Assembly (NCBI GenBank): GCA_024690825.1
Contig: JAILOK010000097.1
Location: 1 to 64,000, forward strand
Direction: 5' to 3'
Source: Lachnospiraceae bacterium
GTDB taxonomy: Bacteria; Bacillota; Clostridia; Lachnospirales; Lachnospiraceae
DNA: 64,000 nt
Shown piece by piece: positions 19,315-27,879 of the stretch. Each line of letters begins with the position of its first letter. Positions within the stretch are counted from its first letter, which is position 1. The notes under the pieces are model-generated. The model saw nothing but the letters and a program-made list of their open reading frames with translations, searched no databases and was not told the origin of the DNA. Both the position numbers and the translations under genes were made by a program.

Positions 19315-19387
19315 TGGAGCCGAAGGGGATCGAACCCTCGACCTCAGCGTTGCGAACGCTGCGCTCTCCCAACTGAGCTACGACCCC
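19315..19387 (-). tRNA. tRNA-Ala (anticodon CGC)
   Basis: Minus strand GGGGTCGTAGCTCAGTTGGGAGAGCGCAGCGTTCGCAACGCTGAGGTCGAGGGTTCGATCCCCTTCGGCTCCA folds as a cloverleaf. Anticodon loop TTCGCAA. Confidence 0.93.
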
Positions 19388-19498
19388 GGATCATTAAAAA
19401 CATCATATCTTATTTGATTATTTTTATCAATGGGGGAGTAAAAACACAAAATATAGTGTATAATGGTAATGATAACCACAACAAATCGGAGGTTTTTT

Positions 19499-21673
19499 AT
19501 GATACAAAGGTTCTTTAGGATTTTGAATGCGCCGCTGGCGGTACTGTTATCGTCTGTTCTTCTTCTTTCGGGCTGTACGGCAGAAATTCCGGAGATAAAG
19601 GCGGATGAAGATGTGCCCGAACCTGAGGAGGAGATCGTCGAATATGACGGTACGCTCCGGATAGAGAACGGCGCGGCGCAGCCGATGCTGAATTATTCTC
19701 CCTCTGATTCGGGAAATGAAGGCAGCGATATCTTAAGATTCTGTGTCTATGTTGAGACTGATCATGATACCGACGCGGATGGCAAAAATGATCTGGTCAA
19801 GGCTTTTGTTCAAGTACCGAGAAGTGCTGCCGAGGGGAAATACAAGGCTGCGGTGATATACGATCCCACTCCCTACAGCGCCGGAATAACGAATAATGAC
19901 CTTGGACATGAGATGTTCCCGTATTCGGATGATGATTTTGATTATGATGATCTTTACAATACGGGAGACAGCCGGGTGGCCGAGACACAGGAAGACACCC
20001 TGACGGCTGCGGAAAATGCTGACCCTTATGGTTGGACCTATACATTTCCGGGATCTGATGGCAATACCGGTTTCTATGATGCTTCCCTGTACGATTATTA
20101 TCTCATCCGGGGATTTGCCGTTGTCGAGGCCTGCGGGATAGGTACCTACGGTTCCGAAGGCTATGAACTGTGCGGAATGGATCTGGAAAGAGATTCCCAT
20201 AAATGCATTGTGGAATGGCTGACGGGAGATCGTGCGGCATTTTCCGACAAAGAGGGGAAAAAGGAGATCTGCGCTGACTGGTGTAATAAAAATGTTGCGA
20301 TGACCGGCTGCTCATACGGCGGAACACTTCCGTTTGAAGTTGCAACAACGGGTGTTAAGGGGCTGAAGACCATAATACCTTTTGCGGGGATCGCAAACTG
20401 GTATGACTATTCCAATTCACAGGGCATCAGCATTTGCGGGAGCGCTGATTATACGGATAATCTTGCGGCCTTTAATTCCGGGGGGCTGTATCTTGACGCT
20501 GAATGGAGAGTCATGAATGACCGCTACTGCGCGTTCCTGAACAGGATAGCAGAGGATGAAAAAGAAGCCGCCGGACTCTTTGCGCCGGTATGGCAGAAAA
20601 TGGATTATTCCGGAAGTTATGAAGATATCGGGTGCACTGCTCTGATAATTCACGGACTCAATGATTTTAATGTTCAGACAAAGCATGCAGAAGCGATGTA
20701 CAACGCGTTCAAAAAAGCCGGAAAGAATGTGAAGCTCATCCTGCATCAGGACGGACATAATAATATTTTTGGACAGATGGTCCGCAAAGAACTGTTTGAC
20801 GAGCTGGTGAATAAATGGCTCTGTCATTATCTGTATGATGTGGACAACGGTATTGAAGATATGCCGGAAATAACTGTCCAGAGCAATATTGACGGGACTT
20901 ATGAAGCCTACGACGTTTTTCCCGACACAGATACCCTGAAGCTGGGATCAGACAGGAGTGGAGATGAGACGCTGATAAGATCGGATGATCTAAAAGGCTT
21001 TTATGAGGAATATGTGGACAGCCGGAAAGTAGTTGACAGGTATTATCTGGAACAGGACGAGGAATATGCAAAAGTATTCGATCTGAAGCCTGAAAACGAA
21101 GAACCTCTTACATTCATAGGAACTCCCGAAGTAAAGATCAGACTTAAGCCTTCGGATATCACAAAGGATAACATGATGGTGACAGCCGTTCTGCTTGATA
21201 CAGATGAAAACAATAAGGTTTTTAATGCTTTTATTACCGGAAACTCTGTTTCCGATATCCTTCCGTTCAGGTATACGGATCCCTATGAATTTGGGGGAGG
21301 ACATGGAGATGGTTATATAAGAGAATTTGTTCAGTCTCCGACAGATGTGAAGGCTGTTTCATACGGATGGACAAATCTCCTGACGCCCGACAGGGGCAAT
21401 TCTGCTTCCGAATACACGGAAAAATCCGTGCTTGAGGAGGATGAATATTATACCTATAACATATATCTTCAGCCGACGGTATACACCCTGCGTCCGGGAC
21501 ACACCTTAAAGCTTGCCATTCTTGCCCAGGATCCGCAGAGGGTTCTCGCCGATGAGACAGAAAATGACAATACGCCGTATTTTATCGACGATTACAGCAA
21601 TCCGGACTATTCCTTTACGATCGACGAGGCTTCTCTTGAAGTGAAACTGGATGTGATCGATATGCAGGAATGA
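19499..21673 (+). CDS. lipoprotein Xaa-Pro dipeptidyl-peptidase-like (S15/CocE family)
   Basis: Lipobox LLLSGC; AAVIYDPTPYS; NVAMTGCSYGGTLPFEVATTGVKGLKTIIPFAGIANWYDYSNSQG; ALIIHGLNDFNVQTKHAEAMYNAFK; C-terminal jelly-roll. Confidence 0.87.
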   Translation: MIQRFFRILNAPLAVLLSSVLLLSGCTAEIPEIKADEDVPEPEEEIVEYDGTLRIENGAAQPMLNYSPSDSGNEGSDILRFCVYVETDHDTDADGKNDLVKAFVQVPRSAAEGKYKAAVIYDPTPYSAGITNNDLGHEMFPYSDDDFDYDDLYNTGDSRVAETQEDTLTAAENADPYGWTYTFPGSDGNTGFYDASLYDYYLIRGFAVVEACGIGTYGSEGYELCGMDLERDSHKCIVEWLTGDRAAFSDKEGKKEICADWCNKNVAMTGCSYGGTLPFEVATTGVKGLKTIIPFAGIANWYDYSNSQGISICGSADYTDNLAAFNSGGLYLDAEWRVMNDRYCAFLNRIAEDEKEAAGLFAPVWQKMDYSGSYEDIGCTALIIHGLNDFNVQTKHAEAMYNAFKKAGKNVKLILHQDGHNNIFGQMVRKELFDELVNKWLCHYLYDVDNGIEDMPEITVQSNIDGTYEAYDVFPDTDTLKLGSDRSGDETLIRSDDLKGFYEEYVDSRKVVDRYYLEQDEEYAKVFDLKPENEEPLTFIGTPEVKIRLKPSDITKDNMMVTAVLLDTDENNKVFNAFITGNSVSDILPFRYTDPYEFGGGHGDGYIREFVQSPTDVKAVSYGWTNLLTPDRGNSASEYTEKSVLEEDEYYTYNIYLQPTVYTLRPGHTLKLAILAQDPQRVLADETENDNTPYFIDDYSNPDYSFTIDEASLEVKLDVIDMQE

Positions 21674-21718
21674 TCCGGACACATCAGGCGTTACGGCATA
21701 ATAAAAAGTGAGGTGAAG

Positions 21719-22630
21719 ATGATCCGGGAACTTATTAAAAAATACAGATATTCATATAATATGGTATGCCTGACAGCGGCGCTGATAATGGCGGTTAATA
21801 TATTTTTTCCGATAACCCTGTTCGTTATGGCGCTGACGATAGTTACGGTCATAGATTTCGGCTTGTGCGTTTCAAGCATTACGCTTGTAAGACGGGAAGG
21901 CGTAAAGAAAAAGAATTTTTTCGGAAATGCCTTTGCTGCTTCATTTACGGCTGCTCTTTTCCTCTGTCTCTTTTTTGAAAACCACGATAAGTTCGCCGGA
22001 TATCCCGGAAAAGTCTTTCTTGTGATATTTGATTATGTTCTTGCCATGTTCACGGCCTGTTCAATTGTGGGATATGCAGCCACAAAACACATGCCTTCAT
22101 TTGACAAGGATTTTGTCATGATACTGGGCTGTTCCATAGACAAGCGGGGAGGACTGCTCCCGCTGATCCGCAGCAGAACCGACAGAGCGATCAAATTTGC
22201 CTGGCAGCAGGAGATGGCCACCGGAAAGCAGGCAAAATATATACCTACGGGCGGTCAGGGGAAGAATGAGATCATGAGCGAAGGTTCGGCCATGGAAATG
22301 TACCTTATCTCGCACGGGGCGGAAGATTACGAAGTGATCGCTGAAAAAAAGTCGGCAAATACCTGGGAAAATATGGTTTTTTCAAAAAAGATCGCCGATG
22401 ACTTAAAACCCGGAAATAAAGTGGTTTTTGTGACCACAAATTATCATGTATTAAGATCCTGGATGCTTGCAAGGAGGGCGGGACTTGATGCAGAGGGACT
22501 TTCGAGCACGACCAAATGGTATTTCTGGCCTAACGGATTTATCAGAGAATTCATCGGAATTTTGTCGATGTTTAAGATTTTCAATATCATAGCTGTAATA
22601 TTATGTGTTTTAATTTCTTTTTTGGTCTGA
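21719..22630 (+). CDS. YdcF/ElyC-family (DUF218) membrane protein
   Basis: DFVMILGCSIDKRGGLLPLIRSRTDRAIKFA, YIPTGGQGKNEIMSEGSAMEMYLISHG, KSANTWENMVFSKKI, VVFVTTNYHVLRSWMLARRAGL. Confidence 0.88.
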   Translation: MIRELIKKYRYSYNMVCLTAALIMAVNIFFPITLFVMALTIVTVIDFGLCVSSITLVRREGVKKKNFFGNAFAASFTAALFLCLFFENHDKFAGYPGKVFLVIFDYVLAMFTACSIVGYAATKHMPSFDKDFVMILGCSIDKRGGLLPLIRSRTDRAIKFAWQQEMATGKQAKYIPTGGQGKNEIMSEGSAMEMYLISHGAEDYEVIAEKKSANTWENMVFSKKIADDLKPGNKVVFVTTNYHVLRSWMLARRAGLDAEGLSSTTKWYFWPNGFIREFIGILSMFKIFNIIAVILCVLISFLV

Positions 22631-23234
22631 TTTTTTTCACTTGCCGGCAGCTTTTTTGAATCACTATTCAGATATCTTATTAAAATTGTATGAAATACGG
22701 TCCGAAAATCTCTCTGAAGTGACGGAGGATCATCCGAAAACAGAAAAAATAACGGTATAAACGATACCTTTTGATAATTAAAAAATAAAATATTTAATTC
22801 GGAAAAGCTGTAATATCAGGCTGCAGAATATCATTTTCGGTCATATTGCAATCCGGACAGCAAATCCAGTGTTTTGACATGTTTCACGAAAAAAACACCC
22901 TGAAATCATTTTTTGCTGCTATTTCCTACGGAGGTAACCCTACCCGTTTTCGCATCCCTGGCCGGCATACGGAAAGCTATCCCTTGCAGCCCGGCCCGGA
23001 CCCCGATTTTATGAAAAATTGCCCACTATTCATAAAATGAATTAACAAATTTGAAGAAATTGTATATTTTTATCCGGACAGTTTTACCTGTATATTCCTT
23101 GAGTCAGTTTAAGCTGTATCAAAAAACTAAGCTCTGTGATATACTTAAACGCGAAAAAGTGCGTGAAAATTTAAAATATAATAAAAAATGAAATTAAAAA
23201 TGAAATAATACGGATAGTCAGAAAGGAGAAAAAA

Positions 23235-24248
23235 ATGTCAATTCTTGTTACCGGCGGTACGGGCTTTATAGGAAGCCATACATCAGTGGAACTGATAAAT
23301 GCCGGCTATGAACCTGTGATAGCCGATAATCTCTTTAATTCAAAGGAACTGGTCGTTGACAGGATCGAAAAGATCGCCGGCAAACGGCCGAAGTTCTATA
23401 AGGCCGATATCCTGGATGAGGAAGCGCTTGAAAATATCTTTGAAAAAGAAAATATAGAGGCTGTGATCCATTTTGCCGGTTATAAGGCTGTGGGAGAATC
23501 GACCGAGAAGCCGATAGAGTATTATCACAACAATATTGAGAGCACTTTGACCCTGTGTAAGGTCATGAGACGACACGGAGTTAAAAAAATAGTGTTTTCT
23601 TCTTCGGCGACTGTATATGGAGAACCGGCCTTTATTCCCATAACCGAGGAATGTCCCCTTGGCGAGACCACAAATCCCTACGGGGCCACAAAATCGATGC
23701 AGGAGAGGATCCTGACCGATATCTGGAAAAGCGATAACGAGTGGAGGGTGATGTTGCTTCGCTACTTTAATCCGATAGGCGCCCATGAAAGCGGTCTTAT
23801 CGGCGAGGATCCGAAAGGAATTCCGAATAATCTGATCCCTTATGTTGCCAGGGTTGCCGCGGGAAAACTTGAAAAGATACATGTATTCGGCAATGATTAC
23901 GATACAGAGGACGGAACGGGCATCAGAGACTATATTCATGTTGTTGATCTGGCAAAGGGTCATGTGAAGGCAATAGAGGGCATGAATAAGTATGACGGAG
24001 TCAGAATATACAATCTGGGGACCGGAAGAGGCGTGAGCGTCCTTGAGATAATAAAGGCTTTCGGCAAAGCCTGCGGAAAAGAACTTCCGTATATTATCGA
24101 TCCCAGAAGACCGGGAGATGTAGCCGTAAATTATGCCGATCCTTCAAAAGCAAAAAAAGAGCTGGGATGGGAAGCTGAAAAGACATTGGAGGACATGTGT
24201 AAGGATTCCTGGAACTGGCAGAAAAACAATCCGGACGGATATTGCTGA
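23235..24248 (+). CDS. galE: UDP-glucose 4-epimerase
   Basis: SILVTGGTGFIGSHTSVELINAGYEPVIADN, VIHFAGYKAVGES, SSSATVYGEP and NPYGATKSMQERIL. Confidence 0.96.
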   Translation: MSILVTGGTGFIGSHTSVELINAGYEPVIADNLFNSKELVVDRIEKIAGKRPKFYKADILDEEALENIFEKENIEAVIHFAGYKAVGESTEKPIEYYHNNIESTLTLCKVMRRHGVKKIVFSSSATVYGEPAFIPITEECPLGETTNPYGATKSMQERILTDIWKSDNEWRVMLLRYFNPIGAHESGLIGEDPKGIPNNLIPYVARVAAGKLEKIHVFGNDYDTEDGTGIRDYIHVVDLAKGHVKAIEGMNKYDGVRIYNLGTGRGVSVLEIIKAFGKACGKELPYIIDPRRPGDVAVNYADPSKAKKELGWEAEKTLEDMCKDSWNWQKNNPDGYC

Positions 24249-24253
24249 TCATA

Positions 24254-24330
24254 AAAGATGACAGAGGGACGGTTCTGCTGACAACCTTTTACCGAAAAGT
24301 TGTCAGCAGAACCGTCCCTCTGTCATCTTT
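24254..24330. repeat. REP-like palindromic pair (inverted) between convergent galE and blaI-like genes
   Basis: AAAGATGACAGAGGGACGGTTCTGCTGACAA (24254-24284) and its exact reverse complement (24300-24330). Confidence 0.95.
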
Positions 24331-24337
24331 GTCACTT

Positions 24338-24793
24338 TTATTTCTTCAAAAAACCGAATAATCCTTTTTTGACGGGAGCTGATGCTGTATCAGGTGTTTC
24401 GGCCTTTGATGCCCCCGAATCCCTGTAGGATAAAAGAGCTTTTAACTGTGAGATATCGTTCTGCGAAAGAGAACCGCTCTCGATAAAGTTTGAAAGAAGA
24501 GCGGTAATATTACCTCCGTAAAATCTCTTCAGAAAATTATTGCTCTCGTATCTGATATATTCCTTCTGATCGATCTCGGGAGTATAGACGAAGACGCGCC
24601 CGCTCTTTTCATACGACAGCGCACCCTTGTTTACGAGGCGCTTGATGAGAGTCTGAACGGTTTTCGGGCTCCAGTCACTGTTTTTCAGGACTTCCTCGGT
24701 TATTTCATTTGTATTGATGGGAGCCATTTCCCATACAACCTTCATTATCAGAAATTCAGCTTCGGAAATCTGCGGCATTTGGGACATTTGCAT
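24338..24793 (-). CDS. BlaI/MecI/CopY-family transcriptional repressor
   Basis: QISEAEFLIMKVVWEMAPINTNEITEEVLKNSDWSPKTVQTLIKRLVNKGALSYEKSGRVFVYTP. Confidence 0.92.
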   Translation of the reverse strand: MQMSQMPQISEAEFLIMKVVWEMAPINTNEITEEVLKNSDWSPKTVQTLIKRLVNKGALSYEKSGRVFVYTPEIDQKEYIRYESNNFLKRFYGGNITALLSNFIESGSLSQNDISQLKALLSYRDSGASKAETPDTASAPVKKGLFGFLKK

Positions 24794-24926
24794 CCACCTC
24801 CCTTAATTTTTCCAAATAATTAAAAAGACAACCTTACAGGCGTAGTATACAATTACAAAAATAAAGTGTCAAGACGCTTTAAAGACTGTATTGACGATAT
24901 CTGACCTTTAAGAGTAATCTATTTGC

Positions 24927-25748
24927 ATGAGTGATATTATCCTGATGAAAAACAGAAGATTCAGGGAAAAACTGTTTTCCCGGTTTACAAAGGCTGTTGT
25001 GACCTATGATCTGGTCAAAGAGAATGATCATATCGCAGTCTGCATTTCGGGCGGCAAGGATTCCATGCTTATGGCAAAACTTTTTCAGGAACTGGATAAC
25101 TGCCGCAAATTCCCTTTTAAGCTGACCTTTCTTTCAATGGATCCTGGTTATTCGGATAATAACAGGAAAAGGATAGAAGAAAATGCAAAAAGGCTTGATA
25201 TACCCCTGCAGATATTTGAAACACCCATTTTTAACGCGGTTGAACATATCGAAAAATCACCCTGCTATCTCTGTGCGAGAATGAGAAGGGGATACCTGTA
25301 TAAAAAAGCGCAGGAGCTTGGATGCAACAAAATCGCTCTGGGACATCACTATGATGATGTCATAGAAACAATACTTATGGGAATGCTTTGGGGCGGACAG
25401 GTGCAGACCATGATGCCGCGCCTTAAAAGCGTAAATTTTCCCGGCATGCAGCTGATCCGGCCCATGTATCTTGTAAGGGAAGATGATATAAAGGCCTGGA
25501 GAGATGCAAACGGACTGGAATTCCTAAGATGCGCCTGCCGCTTTACCGAAAAACTCGAAGCCGAAGGTCTGGAAGATGTAAGCGATTCAAAAAGGCTTGA
25601 GACAAAACGTATAATAAGCGAATTAAAGAAAGATAATCCCTTTGTGGAAGCAAATATATTCAAGAGCGTTTCAAATATAAATCTTGCCACCGTTCTGGCG
25701 TACAAAAAGGATGGAAAAACATACAGCATCCTTGACGAGAATCCTTAA
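24927..25748 (+). CDS. TtcA-family tRNA thiolation / PP-loop ATPase
   Basis: HIAVCISGGKDSMLMAKLFQEL PP-loop; CYLCARMRRGYLYKKAQELGCNKIALGHHYDDVIETILM. Confidence 0.9.
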   Translation: MSDIILMKNRRFREKLFSRFTKAVVTYDLVKENDHIAVCISGGKDSMLMAKLFQELDNCRKFPFKLTFLSMDPGYSDNNRKRIEENAKRLDIPLQIFETPIFNAVEHIEKSPCYLCARMRRGYLYKKAQELGCNKIALGHHYDDVIETILMGMLWGGQVQTMMPRLKSVNFPGMQLIRPMYLVREDDIKAWRDANGLEFLRCACRFTEKLEAEGLEDVSDSKRLETKRIISELKKDNPFVEANIFKSVSNINLATVLAYKKDGKTYSILDENP

Positions 25749-26373
25749 ACCATAAACATGTCAAAAAATCATTTTTCAAAAATACCCTTCTGATTCTTAT
25801 CTCTGTAATAAAGACCGTTTTAAATAATTTCATAAAATCACGCCCGGGATCAATAGTTGCCAAGGAAGGTCAAAAATGCCCCAAAACACCCTTCCGAAAG
25901 GCTGATTTAACCCCCAAAATAATACAAAATATGAATACTGACTAAAGAAAATGAAAAAATACAGACTTCCCTTATTCCAAAAGAAAAACCCGGAGCAGGA
26001 TCTCAAAAATAACAAAAAATAATTAAAAATACTTCTTCCTATTTTTGTAGGAGGAAAACCTGTACATACAGATAGCGGTCCGAAAAATCCAAAATACCTG
26101 TATTTCAAAAAAACAAAAATAAAAATCCCGACACAAAAAACATCTCCGCACAGCCCGCCGCAGATCAGCCTGAAAATAGAAAAAAATACGGGAATAACAC
26201 CTGTCATACCCCCGACATTCTATACTTGCGGACGATTTTTCACACATCAGAAACCACATAAAACCGTTAATAAAACTCGCCAAAATCATTAAATTTTTAT
26301 ACAAAATATGTATAGCTGTGCATCGTATATTTTTGTTTTTTTGGGGGGCAGGAGTCAGAATCCGACAAAAAAA

Positions 26374-26395
26374 GACCGCAGACAAAGCTGCGGTC
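26374..26395 (-). terminator. terminator downstream of STAS gene
   Basis: GACCGCAG acaaag CTGCGGTC, with A-tract (T on minus strand) at 26366-26373. Confidence 0.75.
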
Positions 26396-26423
26396 CAAAA
26401 AACCCAAAGTTTCTTATTATATA

Positions 26424-26723
26424 TTACTCGATCGTAAGTATATCCACAAACGCCGTAACCTCAAAGATCTCCATGATCTCCTCGCTGACATGAGTAACCT
26501 TCATCCTTCCGTCCTGCTTATTGATCATCTTCTGTGCGGAAAGCAGTATACGCAGACCTGCGGAAGAGATATATTCAAGTTTGGAAAAATCGAATTCAAG
26601 TTCCTTTATACCGTCAAGCGCTCCCTTGAGCTCTTCTTCAAGTTGAGGAGAAGTGGTGGTGTCAAGCCTTCCCTCAAGTCCGATAGTCATTTTTTCGCCG
26701 TTTGTCTCTTTGTTGATATTCAT
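26424..26723 (-). CDS. STAS-domain anti-sigma factor antagonist
   Basis: MTIGLEGRLDTTTSPQLEEELKGALDGIKELEFDFSKLEYISSAGLRILLSAQK. Confidence 0.92.
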   Translation of the reverse strand: MNINKETNGEKMTIGLEGRLDTTTSPQLEEELKGALDGIKELEFDFSKLEYISSAGLRILLSAQKMINKQDGRMKVTHVSEEIMEIFEVTAFVDILTIE

Positions 26724-26744
26724 TTTGTTCCCTCCTGATAAAAA

Positions 26745-27365
26745 TTAAAATTGTTTGAATATTTCCATATGAACCTTGTGATCTCTGATACCAATGCGCA
26801 CATCGTCTGCCAGATTTGCGATGATGGATTTTTCAAGCTCGTCCCATTCGGCCTCGTAAGCTTCCTTCTTCTCCCTGACAAGATCTTTGTACTGCATCAA
26901 AGACCAGATCTGATAACCGGCCATGGGATTTGTGACATCCACGGGATCCATGGCGGCATTGTTCATGCCCATCATTAAAATGTCATAATCGGTCAGATTG
27001 TCGCTTAAGTCATCTTCCATAAAGGAAAGCGATATGACATCCCTGATCTTACCCATTATGCCTTTTGCAAATTCATTTTTTCCCGTGCTTGAAACAGATA
27101 AGAGCTTGCACCTTTTTTCCTTATCCATTTCTGTCTGAAGTTCAAGGCGGAGGTGAGTGGCTTTGTTTTCTCCCTCAACCCAGAAGATGGCACTGTATTC
27201 GCCGGTAAGTTCACGCAGCATGCCGACTGTCTCTTCGCACATGAGACGCAGGCGTGTGCTCTGCTTTTTATCAAAGCCCTCGTAGCCGGAATACTTTTCG
27301 GCCTGGATCAGAACTTCCGACAGACCTTCGCCACGGTTGTTTATCCGGATTTTGTCTGTCTGCAT
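26745..27365 (-). CDS. RsbW-like ATP-binding anti-sigma/histidine kinase-like protein
   Basis: STRLRLMCEETVGMLRELTGEYSAIFWVEGE resembles the N-box. Adjacent to a STAS gene, as in RsbV/RsbW-type pairs. Divergent in its C-terminal half. Confidence 0.65.
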   Translation of the reverse strand: MQTDKIRINNRGEGLSEVLIQAEKYSGYEGFDKKQSTRLRLMCEETVGMLRELTGEYSAIFWVEGENKATHLRLELQTEMDKEKRCKLLSVSSTGKNEFAKGIMGKIRDVISLSFMEDDLSDNLTDYDILMMGMNNAAMDPVDVTNPMAGYQIWSLMQYKDLVREKKEAYEAEWDELEKSIIANLADDVRIGIRDHKVHMEIFKQF

Positions 27366-27424
27366 TTGTTATCCTCCAATTAATACTGCGAGGACACCCC
27401 GTTTTTTATGGGGGTTCCCGACCA

Positions 27425-27463
27425 TTACCGTAACAGTATACTGTATTTTTACGGTAAACGCAA
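27425..27463 (-). promoter_or_regulatory. candidate sigma-A promoter with overlapping inverted repeat
   Basis: Minus strand TTGCGT (27458-27463), 17-nt spacer, TATACT (27435-27440). Arms TTACCGTAA (27425-27433) and TTACGGTAA (27449-27457) lie either side of the -10, with CAGTATACTG (27434-27443) between. Confidence 0.55.
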
Positions 27464-27586
27464 CAAAGAGGCTGAACAAACGCGAAAAATAAATAAATTT
27501 AAATTTTTTTGGCCTTTTTTTCCGGAAAATCGTATAAAGTCATGAAGAGAGGTATTATCATCAATCATCGAGAGGCGGGATTGAAT

Positions 27587-27802
27587 ATGAGTATGAAAAT
27601 GGAAAAGATATTGAGAGTGCTTTTTGATTATCAGAAATATGAAAGGGAACCGGAGCTTTCGTCTGTGATCGAGGAGACCCGTAAAAAGAATAATAAGAGC
27701 AGACCGGGTTTTTTAAGACTTGGAGATGACGATCTGAATCTTGTTAATGCCGCGGGAGAGCTGATACCCAGACCGGATGACAAAGACGATATGAACACCT
27801 GA
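27587..27802 (+). CDS. small hypothetical protein (~71 aa)
   Basis: MSMKMEKILRVLFDYQKYEREPELSSVIEETRKKNNKSRPGFLRLGDDDLNLVNAAGELIPRPDDKDDMNT, with an RBS-like gaggcgg and a downstream hairpin. Confidence 0.55.
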   Translation: MSMKMEKILRVLFDYQKYEREPELSSVIEETRKKNNKSRPGFLRLGDDDLNLVNAAGELIPRPDDKDDMNT

Positions 27803-27879
27803 CCCAAAAAGGTGTCAGGTTTTATATGTGGAAATAATAAAACAGGGTACAGATATGCCCGATTTTTCAGGAGGATAAA

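Noticed and set aside
22920-23010. Possible cyclic-di-GMP-I riboswitch on the minus strand (GGGATGCGAAA..GGGTTACC)
   Set aside because: The resemblance is superficial: the P2 stem between the two motifs is missing and no gene lies downstream on that strand in the right place.
22846-23040. 64-aa ORF upstream of galE
   Set aside because: No RBS or recognizable features; overlaps the GC-rich segment better considered as possible RNA.
26023-26385. 120-aa minus-strand ORF
   Set aside because: Phe/Arg-rich translation of an A-rich strand, overlaps another ORF and the STAS terminator.
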